Shown here piece by piece: positions 33,791-43,890 of a stretch of 64,000 bases of DNA. A program made the position numbers and the translations under genes. The notes below the pieces were generated by a model. The model saw only the letters and a program-made list of their open reading frames with translations, was not told the DNA's origin and made no database searches. The DNA is from Pseudoscleropodium purum (taxonomy: Eukaryota > Streptophyta > Bryopsida > Hypnales > Brachytheciaceae): the NCBI GenBank assembly GCA_963969395.1, contig OZ017803.1, positions 4,960,001-5,024,000 on the forward strand. The letters are read 5' to 3'. Position 1 is the first letter of the stretch. Every line of letters starts with the position of its first letter.

Positions 33791-36148
33791 GAATCATTGT
33801 AGTAGGAGGTTCAACCTTAGATGTGTTTTTTGCAACTATACTTGCTATATTTTGACATTTCAAAGCCATTATGTAGACCTTGCCAAATTGAAAAGTTTAT
33901 TATGAGGAAAAATTATGCATGATGGTGACCCATATCAACTGTTCAATACCTAAGAGGTACCCAACAACAAGAGGGGAGTGATTACAAAAATCAAAATTTG
34001 AATGGAATATTTTCAATTGATTTCAAACAAATCTTAATTAATCCTCAATTTTTTTCTTCTTAAAATCTAGCAAAGTCTAATAAGGAGCACATTATAATGG
34101 CAAGTACTCAATCTTCCTTTCAGCGTCGAGAGGTCCCAAGCAACAAGAAATGATTAATCAAATGACCATCTGATCAAAGATTGAAGAATTGGACTCCCAA
34201 AAGGGCCTACAAAAAGACAAAGATCAATATGACACCTTAATAGATGGTTATGGATAGTTTTAGTAATAGTCTAGAGTACAAGAATGGGGTCAAGGACGGT
34301 TTTAGATGTTTCTACCTTATTCAAACTTCAAATTCACAATTGATATGTCATTCTCAAACTCCTATCAATCAATGTTATGTGAATTGGTGTGGGGTCTCAA
34401 ATGGCTTCTTTGTTTGTTTAGACTCATTTTACCCCCCTAAATGCCCAAATTTTGGTGTGAACAATACTTTGAAGTTAAACAAAACCTAACCAAATTTTGA
34501 TTTAGTATTTTTTATTTTTGAATTTTTTTTGTTTGAAGTCTAATTTTAGCATTACAAATCTGATTTCAAAAATGAATGAATGTGATTTTTTTATTCACTC
34601 CCTAACCGCATTGTGTAGTGTAAATGTTGTAGATTGGATTTGGAAACTTAGATTCCAAAAAGGAATGCTATAGTTTTTGTCCAAAGGACACAACCAATAA
34701 CTTAACTGTGAAATGCTCAAGTCACTAAATTCCAATGTTGATAATATATTGAAGTTAAATAAAAGCAAACTAAGTTATTATTTTTAGTAGTTTATATTTT
34801 TGAAAAATTCTTTTCAAAGTCTAGTTTTAGCATCAATAATTCAATTTTGAAAATTTATAATAATGATTTTTCTATCCAAGGTTTTATGCAAGGGTGTCAA
34901 TTGCAAATCTTGATTTTTTTCTCTTAAGGGCTTTTGGAAATGAGACACAAATACACTAGATCTTGGAGATAAAATGACATTAGAAATTCATTAAATTTTT
35001 TTGAAGTAAAAATTTTGAGAAGTAGTAAATTGATTGGGGTTGTGCATGCTATACCCTTTAACCTCATATTTTTTGGAAGACCAATTTTTAAATTTGACAT
35101 TTGAAAAGAGGATTGAAAGAATTCAAATTACTTTCATAGTTTTTAACATATAAATAATCAAACATTGTAAGCTTTCAATTTGTAAGTGATATTGTTCTGT
35201 TTTTTTTCCCATGTGATCTCCAACATATTTAATTTGAATCTATGTAGTTACAATTTTTAAAAAATGATAAAACTTATCAAAATATTAGTTCTTTGTTCAA
35301 TTGAGAGTACATTCCAAGAAGCTTAGAAAAGGCCTTGGACATTCAGGGGTTAAAAGACAACCAAAGCTGGTTGTTACAAGTATATTCATTAAAACAAGTA
35401 TAACAAAACTGAATCGTGTGCAGAGAGCTTCAAAAATCACCACCACCAGCTTTAAATCCATGGTTCCAAACGAACCTCTGAAAAAATAACTTATTGTGAT
35501 TCTATTCTTTCTCATTGCAAGAATGCAAGGTGATTTGAAGTCCCGATTAGTGGATTACCTTAAGACAGAAGCACCCAAATGTAACACTAGTTGTTCTTTG
35601 ATACTTAAAAAAGACCAAAATCCAAACGCAAGTGAATCCAAAGTAGATGGATGGGGTTCCGAGAAGTTGTTGCTTTCACCTGCATTGGTTAATCACCTCT
35701 GTATGATCTAAGCTTAAAGTGTGCAGCTTTTAAGTGTTTCTATGCCTACTTTGGTGTTGGTCTAGTATATATCCACAGTAGATGCATCTACATAGTTGTT
35801 TTCAAAAAAATTCATATTATATTCATACAAGCTTGGAAAAATACAAAATTAATTTAGATGGTTTCCTAAACCATTTCCCTAACAAACACACATCATTATA
35901 TTTTGTAGCTACCTTCAAGATCTATAGAATAAGTGTCACATTTAGTTGCTTATACCTTAATGTTAGACTATTAGGGACAATGCTTAAGTTAATACTTTTG
36001 CTTCATAAACCACGATGCTTGTCAAATATGTATTGTCCCCTCTTGTTACCATGTCACCATTAGTTTGATATTGGTTTTAATATAGATACCTAAAATAGTG
36101 TGGCTCAAGTGATCAATACATCATCATCATAGGTTTTAAGAATTATTA
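33790..36148. other. AT-rich intergenic sequence
   Basis: A phrase near 34,480-34,560 (aaacctaaccaaattttgat... gaagtctaattttagcatt) recurs in altered form at 34,750-34,835, an old duplication of about 280 bp. No gene is supported. Confidence 0.4.
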
Positions 36149-36460
36149 ATGGTCAATTTCATTGAAATGGCGGTATTCCATTAATTTGGCACTTTCAACA
36201 GTTCAAATTGCACATTCTGAACTATTCATTTTGTACTAGAATCTATATCAATATTAGATTTTTGAAATCTACATATCTCCTAGAAATCTGAAATCTATAC
36301 CAAATCCTAGATTTTTCAAATTACTCAATTTAAATATCTATGTTACTCTTAGATTTTTGAAATCTAAAATAAACTTAGATGTTAGCCATGTATATGTGTC
36401 CTAGATGTCAAGGTGTGAAAATGGCACATGGAATACCACCATTTTAGTGAAATTTGCCAT
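36149..36460. mobile_element. MITE-like element (family M1), 312 bp
   Basis: Terminal inverted repeats: left atggtcaatttcattgaaat then ggcggtattcca; the right end is its counterpart, tggaataccaccatttt then agtgaaatttgccat. The two ends agree at 25 of 30 positions (36,151-36,180 versus 36,429-36,458). A possible 4-bp target duplication (atta) flanks it. The interior differs from the M1 copies at 53.9 and 54.9 kb and contains several gatttttgaaatcta repeats. Confidence 0.7.
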
Positions 36461-37780
36461 ATTAATCCTTGGGCTAATTTAGTTTTGATTTAGCTTAGTT
36501 TAGATTTGAACTTGGATTTTGACCAAATTTACTTAGCCTCTAATCCTCGCATCCAGTGAAGTCTTCCCTTCTTCCCCTTACCATCAATCAAGTTTTATAT
36601 TAAAAATAATTGAATGCACTAATAGCTAAATTTATAATCAAAGTAGTGGGATATATAGTAGGCCAATTTAAAAAGACTTTTCTTTTGTTGAAATGGTTAT
36701 TTTTAATAAACATGAAGACAAAATGAGAATGTTAGTAGCGCAAATTGATGAACTCATGAGTGAATTTAATAGAGCTAATAATAGAAATAAGATTTAAAAC
36801 ATTGCCTATGCCTTCTAACCTTTTTTCAACAAGCCAAACCATAAATGCCACTATTGAGGAATTTTTATGTAGATCCATTGCCTTTGATGAAATGTCAAGT
36901 TATAATTAGAATCATAACTTGTTCAAAAGATTCAGGAATCTATTTTTATCAACCTAAAATAACTAGTGTTCACAATGTGTGCAACCTCTAATAATTGATA
37001 TTTCCATCAAACTAAACTATTATCCTATCTCATTCTCTTTCTTTGATCATAAATGACTACATACAAGATATTTACAAAAGATATATTGACATTCTAACCA
37101 TTGTCCTATCATTTATATTTTTTTTGAAGAAAACCAAGCAATTTTTACAAGAAAAAGAAATTTATATTCCCTAAACAAGAAGTTAAATTCAAAACTCATT
37201 GAATTTATTCTGACTATTGCATTCATCAAAACTTGTAGAGCTCGAAGGAAGAATAGTAAGGTAAATACACCTAATTGTGACCCTTCTAGATTCTTGTATA
37301 GAAATGTGTAAAGTCATGAGAGCTTGGGAGAATTTTGGATAGATCCATAATCCGTAATTAGAAACTAAGATATCTAAAAAAAATACTTGCTAAGATGCAT
37401 TGGAATCACCTTGCAATTACCATCAAGATTTTGCAAATGTACTCCAGCTGCTGAATGTTGATCAAAGTTGGCAAATGCAATTCAGGAGATGCTTAATATC
37501 ACAAAGATTCATTTTTTTCCTATACTATTTTTTTGAAAAATAATATGTCCAAAATTCTAGGTTTTAGAAGTATCTTTGCCAATTCTACAGTATTCCATAT
37601 TCAAATGCTTACTTGGACTCTATTGACTGTACCTACGTTGATTTCCTTTACCAATATCATGCGAACACACTCATCCCTCCCTAATCACACCGTTGTGTCA
37701 AGACAGGCTTCAATAAGAGCAGTAGAATCCATTCCTTCTGAACTCCAATGTGCAATTACAGTGAAGTAGACTGTATTCCT
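36460..37780. other. AT-rich intergenic sequence
   Basis: No gene, RNA or repeat could be supported. Confidence 0.4.
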
Positions 37781-38575
37781 GAGCTTTCCAAAGGACGAAG
37801 GTCTGGCCTTACCTTCCCGAGGAGCTTCGGCGAGCCCGAATGAGAGATAACGTCGTTGCGAGTCGGTTATGAACCAACTTGGGGCAACTGGGGTTACCGG
37901 GCAAGCAAACAAAAAGCGAATGATGCTTGTCAATCAGGAACTTGTCTCTATTTGCGTCGAAAAGTATGACAAAAATAAATGAAATCCTAAGTTTATGCAT
38001 AACGAAGACACGTACTGCCAAGGCAAGCTACTTTCTGAACACGGGTGAGTCTATTCCAGGTACAGTGCTTGGCCTCTCCAACTGTCGACTCATCCTTACG
38101 GGGAGCCACAATTGCCTGCTCGTCGCGGCGTCGTTCAGTTCCTTCTGCTTTTCTCACCATTTATTGTTACTCTTCTAGGAATCCAGATTCTCCCAGCGCA
38201 GTCGGATGGAAGAGTTTCAATTATGGTTAGAGAGCGATGGCAATAATGAGTGGACTTCAAATTCTGTTGTGAAGACTTCTTTTTGGAGACTCGACTTCTT
38301 TTTGGAGACTCGACTTCTTTTGGTTCGCTAACTGCTTTTCGTTTCTCCCTTCTCGCAGAATTCGAGTTTGCGGCGTGTTGACGTGAGTGTTGGGTTTCTG
38401 GGATTACATTTTGAGTGCAGATTTTCTTCAACATGCAAGCGGTAAATTTAGGTAGGTAGCTTGGTCACAGTGAGCGCGATCGTGCACTAGTTTTGAACAC
38501 TTTCGTGGGGATGGCGTGTTCGAATTCATTCATAGTCTTTCGTCACGGCTAGATTGGACGAGCTTTCTTGGCAAA
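37780..38575 (+). promoter_or_regulatory. GC-rich 5' flank and leader of the USP fusion gene
   Basis: GC content rises sharply near 37,780, about 800 bases before the start codon, as at the edge of a promoter or transcript. A donor-like GGTGAGT (38,046-38,052) and an acceptor-like gagtgcag (ending 38,420) could bound a 5' UTR intron; this is a guess. A 21-bp phrase (acttctttttggagactcg) is repeated in tandem near 38,277-38,325. No TATA box could be assigned. Confidence 0.4.
38511..38552 (+). promoter_or_regulatory. Upstream ORF of 13 codons before the USP fusion gene
   Basis: An ATG in good context (G at -3, G at +4) opens a 13-codon frame ending TAG at 38,550-38,552. That is 23 bases before the main ATG and in another frame. 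If it lies in the mature leader it would be expected to lower main-frame translation and allow reinitiation. The transcript start is unknown. Confidence 0.5.
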
Positions 38576-40660
38576 ATGATGAAAAGCAATGTCTCCGGCA
38601 TGGCGCCGGAGACGAAGCCCAGCAGCAATCTGTCGAGAGTTCGTTCTGTGGAAATTTCCGACTCCCGAGACGGCGCTTCTCCAGAAGCAGTCGCCAGTTA
38701 TAACGCCCTCACCATGGCTATCCCTAGACCAGAGTTTGAGATTGATGCACCCAGACCACCGCTTCCCGTCATCCAAAGTCCCATGGACGCCCTTCGCATC
38801 AGCATGGCGTCTCCCTTTCGCAATTTCCTCGGCCTCCTGAAGCCCCCGCCGCTACCTATCGTCGGTGGCTCTTCCAGCTTGCACGGGGGCTCCTCGGACC
38901 CCGAGAGTCCCCGCGGTTCCACCGACAGCGTGGAGAGCCTCGATTCGGGAAGGCTAACCCTAAATTCTGGTGGTGAGAACAAACTATACGCGACGCGACG
39001 CGAGGGGCAGAACTTGGTGTTGGTGGCGTTTGACGCGAACGTGAAAGAGATTTCGCATACAGGAATTGTGTGGGCGATGGAGCACATTTTGAAGCGTGGG
39101 GACATTCTGGCGATCGTGTCGGTGTTGGATACCGTGCGCGGGGCGTTGGGGTACAGGGTGAAAATCGGGGACCCCAAGTGGGTGAGTGCGAACCAGAAGC
39201 TCATCGAGGAGGAGGTTCAGCAGAAAATGGAGGTTTGGCGGACGTTCCCGGGGTTGGATCGGCGGTGTGGGGAAGGGGGCGTGACGCTCGTGGTCACGGT
39301 GAAAGCCGCGCAACGGGGCGAGCTCGCGATTGCGAAAGAAGCCATGAAGCTCGGTGCGTGCCATGTGGTACTTGACAAGAGCTTGAACAATCGACATCGC
39401 AGATTTTACCTCCAGAACCTCGCGTGCAACGTCACACGGATGCGACGCAGCGGCGGCGTGGACGTGATTCGACCGATTCCTGAGCCGCGATCGCCGACCT
39501 CGGTGATTCCGCCCCCGCTGCTGAGCTATGGCGACCAGATTGACGAATTCGAAATCTCGTTAAACCCCCCGAAACCCAAGCGACTAACCTTGAAACTCTC
39601 CCCCCCTGTCGCATCTCCATCGAAGCACCCCATGGAATTGAACTCACAATTCATGTCCCCGGAGTCACCACTGACACCCACGGAGTTACAATTGAAGTCC
39701 GAGGAGTTTCGACGTCTCTCAAGCTCTGCAATCCTGGCAACAGCACACGAACGTTCAAGCTCAATCAGCCAGTCGACGATGACAACGACGACAATGACGA
39801 CGACCCACGACCGTCCCAGCTCCGCCAGTACGCCCTCTCTTCGCGAATCCCTAACCTCAAGCTCCACTGCCACCGACAACGACATGGACGACGACCTCTT
39901 CAGCATCTTCCACGGCTCCACTCGCCACACCGACGTCGACGCCGACATATTCACTATCCCAAACCATTCCTCAGGCTACGAAAGCGACGACCTTTTCAGC
40001 ATTGGCAACGCCTCCACACGCCCCCCATCGCCCCCACTAGGTCGCCCCTCTCGTCACATCCACCACCACTCCTTGTCAATTCCCGATACCGCCGAGCTTG
40101 TCATCACGGAGCCACTACGTCAAGCTACAATTTCTCGCATCATATTCGTGGTGGGCATGGGCGACTCGGTCACCCTCACTCTCCGTTCGCCATTACACCC
40201 CGGAGAAGGTCTTCTCGTGGGCTCTTCCCCCTCTGCGCTTTTCCTCATGCACACAGATCACCACCAGGACAGAACTGCGACGCTAAGCACCGCCACGCCG
40301 AACTCATACATTGCCATGGAGGGCAAGATGGCGATGAAGCTGTCGTTTCTGGTGCCCGGGCAAGGGGTGTTGGCGGTGGATTCCTTTGGGCGGGGCAGGA
40401 CGGTGCGCGTGGAGAATGCGGGCGCCCACAAAAAGCCCCTGGTGCTGGTGGAGGCGCAGTGCGAGGGGAGGCGACATGGGGTGCTGTTGCATCATACGGA
40501 TACTGTGGGGTCGAGGCATAGCCATAGTCAGAGTTGGGGAGGCGACAGCGACGGCAACAGCGGAAGGGACTCAAGGTCGGTCAAGGGACTCACGGTCGGT
40601 GACCGCGTGTTGTTGAGGTTAAGATCAGCGGAGCCGTCGCACGCCATCTGGTCGTCGTGA
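38576..40660 (+). CDS. USP-like domain fused to DHQ synthase II-like C-terminal domain
   Basis: This is an intronless frame of 694 residues from the ATG at 38,576 (A at -3). The frame is open upstream but has no earlier ATG. Residues 1-145 are Pro/Ser-rich and look disordered. Residues about 147-300 form a USP-like domain of the type seen at the N-terminus of plant receptor-like kinases: NLVLVAFD at its start, then VWAMEHILKRGDILAIVSV, AKEAMKLGACHVVLDKSL and NLACNVTRMRRS. Residues 301-510 are low-complexity Ser/Thr/Pro/Asp. Residues about 511-690 match, motif by motif, my memory of the C-terminal domain of class II 3-dehydroquinate synthase: VGMGDSVTLTLRSPL, GEGLLVGS, LFLMH, SFGRGRTVRV, PLVLVEAQ, VGDRVLLRL. 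The catalytic N-terminal half of that enzyme is absent, so enzyme activity is unlikely. A His/Ser/Gly insert (645-670) interrupts the last domain, and the usual C-terminal end is short. No kinase domain is present. Its role is unknown. Confidence 0.8.
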   Translation: MMKSNVSGMAPETKPSSNLSRVRSVEISDSRDGASPEAVASYNALTMAIPRPEFEIDAPRPPLPVIQSPMDALRISMASPFRNFLGLLKPPPLPIVGGSSSLHGGSSDPESPRGSTDSVESLDSGRLTLNSGGENKLYATRREGQNLVLVAFDANVKEISHTGIVWAMEHILKRGDILAIVSVLDTVRGALGYRVKIGDPKWVSANQKLIEEEVQQKMEVWRTFPGLDRRCGEGGVTLVVTVKAAQRGELAIAKEAMKLGACHVVLDKSLNNRHRRFYLQNLACNVTRMRRSGGVDVIRPIPEPRSPTSVIPPPLLSYGDQIDEFEISLNPPKPKRLTLKLSPPVASPSKHPMELNSQFMSPESPLTPTELQLKSEEFRRLSSSAILATAHERSSSISQSTMTTTTMTTTHDRPSSASTPSLRESLTSSSTATDNDMDDDLFSIFHGSTRHTDVDADIFTIPNHSSGYESDDLFSIGNASTRPPSPPLGRPSRHIHHHSLSIPDTAELVITEPLRQATISRIIFVVGMGDSVTLTLRSPLHPGEGLLVGSSPSALFLMHTDHHQDRTATLSTATPNSYIAMEGKMAMKLSFLVPGQGVLAVDSFGRGRTVRVENAGAHKKPLVLVEAQCEGRRHGVLLHHTDTVGSRHSHSQSWGGDSDGNSGRDSRSVKGLTVGDRVLLRLRSAEPSHAIWSS

Positions 40661-40708
40661 GCTAGGTATTGCAACTTCTGCACATTGCAACGTTTGGGTT
40701 GCTTCATG

Positions 40709-40940
40709 GTTGCAGCGCTGTTGGGCGTGTCTGAATCCCAAGGACATGATTTCTAGCGGTAGCTTTAACTGAGTATGCAACTCTCGCAACTGGGTTGCAT
40801 CGCTGTTTGGCGTCTCTGAATCCCAGGGACATGCTTTCTGGCGGTAGCATTAATTGAGTTTGCAACTTTCTCTTTTAGTTGCAGCGCTTTTGGGCGTCTC
40901 TAAATCCCCAAAAGACATCCTGTCTGTTGGTAAGCCACTC
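40709..40940 (+). repeat. Tandem repeat, three units of 84-85 bp, after the USP fusion gene
   Basis: The units start at 40,709, 40,794 and 40,878 with gttgcagcgct or a variant. They share gggcgtctctgaatccca, acatgctttctggcggtag and gagtttgcaac. They begin 48 bases past the stop codon and so probably lie in the 3' UTR. The third unit is shortened. Confidence 0.85.
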
Positions 40941-43190
40941 ATAAATCTTGAGAATCGGGAGGTTTGAGAAGATTATAGGGACGTGATGGCAAGTTGTTTC
41001 GATCGTTCAACTTCTGGTTGATCGAATGTCTCCCTTTGAGCAGGAGTTAAGACTTTTACCTTCTTCTGGCTGGGCTACGGCGGTGACATGGCTAATACCT
41101 TGCAACTTGGACTGGAGGAACTCTATTTCAGTATGACAACAGAGCCTGGAGGAACTCTAAGCGCGCTTGAAGACTTCTTTTGGAGTCTTTGTTTGGCATC
41201 CAAATTTATATTTTTGGGTTGATCAAGGGTTGAGTTACATCCTTCTTTTGACCAGCCAGATATTGACTGTCACGAGTGCCTGGAAACTCAGACTTGGTGT
41301 CATGGGATGGACAAGCGGGTTTACAGTAGCTCCAGTGAGGTTAAGCGAGTTGGGGGAAGCCCGTAATCACCCCATTGCACAAGTACAAGATTTTTCAATG
41401 AGTTCGGTGAAGGATTTTTGGTTGTTCACTCATTTCCTTCCACATGCATTTCTTCACCAAACTGTGACTCTCTATTGAATGAAGCCCAAGATTTAAGGCT
41501 CCATTGGTCTTTTTGAGGACAGAAGCAAAGTTTTTAGGAGCCTGCTTGACTTGTGAGGTGGATTTTTTTACTTTTTATTGACCAACTAAATTTCTCATGG
41601 AGCAAGGTTATGGATTGGACTAGAGGACTTTCGAGAGATTAGAGAAGGTTATGAGATACAATGCAACTTTGAACATCCAGATTTGCACTTTTGGGTTGAT
41701 CTAACGGTGAGCCTTTAGAAGAGCTATGAACTATTTCTAATGATAGAGCAACATGGTTAACTTGAAACTTGAAACTTGGCATCATGGAATTGATTGCAAA
41801 ATAGATTGCAAGTTGGAAGCATGCTACAAGACTTCACATGGAGTCTAGGATTGTTTGGAATCTTAGCGTGGTTGAGGATGCCAAGTTGCATAATTATGAA
41901 ACAAATTAGAAGTTCAAGCTTCCATTGTACAATAGATAAATTTGAGGCTAAAACTCAGTGTTGCAAGTGCCCAATTTATGATTTATTGCTCAGTGACAAG
42001 GTGGGCTTGGTGGTGAATAAATTGCAGAAATGATGTATAATTTAATTTACATTGGTGATTCATTTATAAGCTTAACCTATCAAGGCTTGAGAGCATGCAC
42101 CTATTGAACATTGTTTTTTGAATTGATTTTGACAAATATGTTACCAAGTGGGTGTCTTTTGTGTGATTGTTCTAGAATTTGTTTTGTTGCATTTTCTACA
42201 AGGTTATAAAATTGCGTTTGTGAAGTTCCAATCAAATGACCTTGTGTTGATTTAGAAGGTCAATGTGACAAAGCCCTTGGTTCTTGACTTGGTGTTGTCT
42301 TTGTGTTGGAAGAACCATCTATGGAATCTTCCATGCTTTTGCTTTAATTGAAAAGAATGGTACCTTTGTCCTCTATTTGAAGTTCACATTAAAATTTGCC
42401 CTTGGAAATGAAGCTTTTGTGCAACTTTATACATTTTATGCATGAATTGCATCAAATTATTGGGATCTTCTACACTTTTAGACTTGAATGGAATGAAAAA
42501 AAATGAAAAAACAAATTGGTTGATATAAATTTTCATTTTAAAGTAGAAGATACCATTTGTGTCACTTTGAGCACTTTAAAATATTTAGAAGTGTTGTTTA
42601 TAGGAGAAGTAAAGAGCTGCTCAAAGATCTTTGGATAAAAAAGTCAAATCTATTGAGGTATATTTTTTTTGTCATTGAATAAGGATTTTTTACTCTATAT
42701 TCATCATACAATGCAAAGTGAAAGGATGTAGATCATTGTAAGTGGCATAGACAATCTCATTTCCATTCAATAGTCATTTTTTTCATTTAGCTAAGCTATG
42801 CATATAGCACTCACTAATAAGTCTTAAGAAGTGTATGAAAATATATGAATTGATCTTGGGGAATTGATGTTTGTAAGATAGGTAAAGATAGGAGCCAAGA
42901 TTTGATATTCCTAATAGAAAATGAAGAAGAGCAACAAACTTTTATTGGTGTGGGTGTGAATTTAAAACCCATTTGTTCAAGATTCCCATTGTAGTCCATA
43001 AGACGATGGAAGAGAATAGAAGAACTGCATCTCTTCTCAGATCTCCATAATAGTTAATTATTGTAGTAAGTGATTGGTATTCATCTCCATTTTGTACTAG
43101 CTAGATAAAAGTTTGAAGATTGGGAGATTTGAGATGGTTATTGGATATAACCTTATGAGGCTAATGACCCTTGTATCTAGTAGTTTATCT
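40940..43190. other. Intergenic, with an old duplication
   Basis: Segments near 41,200-41,240 and 41,670-41,715 share catccaaatttatatttttg / catccagatttgcactttt and ttgggttgatc, suggesting a diverged duplication with a spacing near 470 bp. Reading frames are short and unrecognised. Confidence 0.4.
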
Positions 43191-43890
43191 TAGCCCCAAA
43201 ATGTTAAATTGTGTTTTTTTTGGCAATTTAGCAATTTTGGGTAATCCACTACAAACTTAAATTTTCACACAACATATGTCCAAGGAGTAACTTTAAGGTG
43301 AAGTAACTTTCATGACTTTCAACTATATGGTTAAAAAATTATTGCATGATATGTAATTTTCATTGCTTGGCAAGTAACTTGGGCAGATTTTCAAAGATGC
43401 AAGGAGTAGGGTACTATAAGTGTCATGTAGGAAGTGATGTCAAAATGCATTTGATGTACATGAAGAAAATTAATGATACTTATATAAAAATATGTTATAG
43501 AGAAGAAGTCAACTAAGAAAAAATCACTTTTTTAAGAAATAAAAATTTGAACTTGGTTTCCTAAATTTATCTATACATGGAAATCTTTGATTCATTTTGT
43601 TTTGATTAATGAGATGAAAGTAATGAGGAGTTTTAGTTTGCAGGTAGTTATGGAATCTCTACTCTAAAATAAACTTTGAAGTCCTTTATTTTATTCAACT
43701 TTCAATATTTTTGACAAAAAATAAAAGAATTGAGTGTAGATTGTTTATTATAACATGACAACTACTAGGATTGGCATTTTTCAATTCTATAACTAAATTC
43801 TTCACAATTTAGTATTTCAAATCATACTCTACTTTTTTCTACTTACTATTTTTTTCAAGCATGAATACAAAATATTTTTGGTTTGAAATT
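43190..43890 (+). repeat. R2 dispersed repeat, partial copy
   Basis: This copy aligns with 16,911-17,500 in the same orientation: aattgtgttttttttggcaa, gactttcaactatatggtta, ttttgattaatgagatgaaa, ctttgaagtcctttatttta and ttctacttactattttttt. Confidence 0.6.

Noticed and set aside
38516..38575. Extension of the fusion protein to an earlier start at 38,516
   Set aside because: The codon there is GTG; a plant gene should start at ATG, and the first in-frame ATG is at 38,576.
38698..39397. Long minus-strand open frames opposite the USP fusion gene (38,698-39,204; 38,984-39,397; 39,526-39,954)
   Set aside because: They mirror the GC-rich plus-strand coding sequence and show no domain; typical shadows of a high-GC gene.
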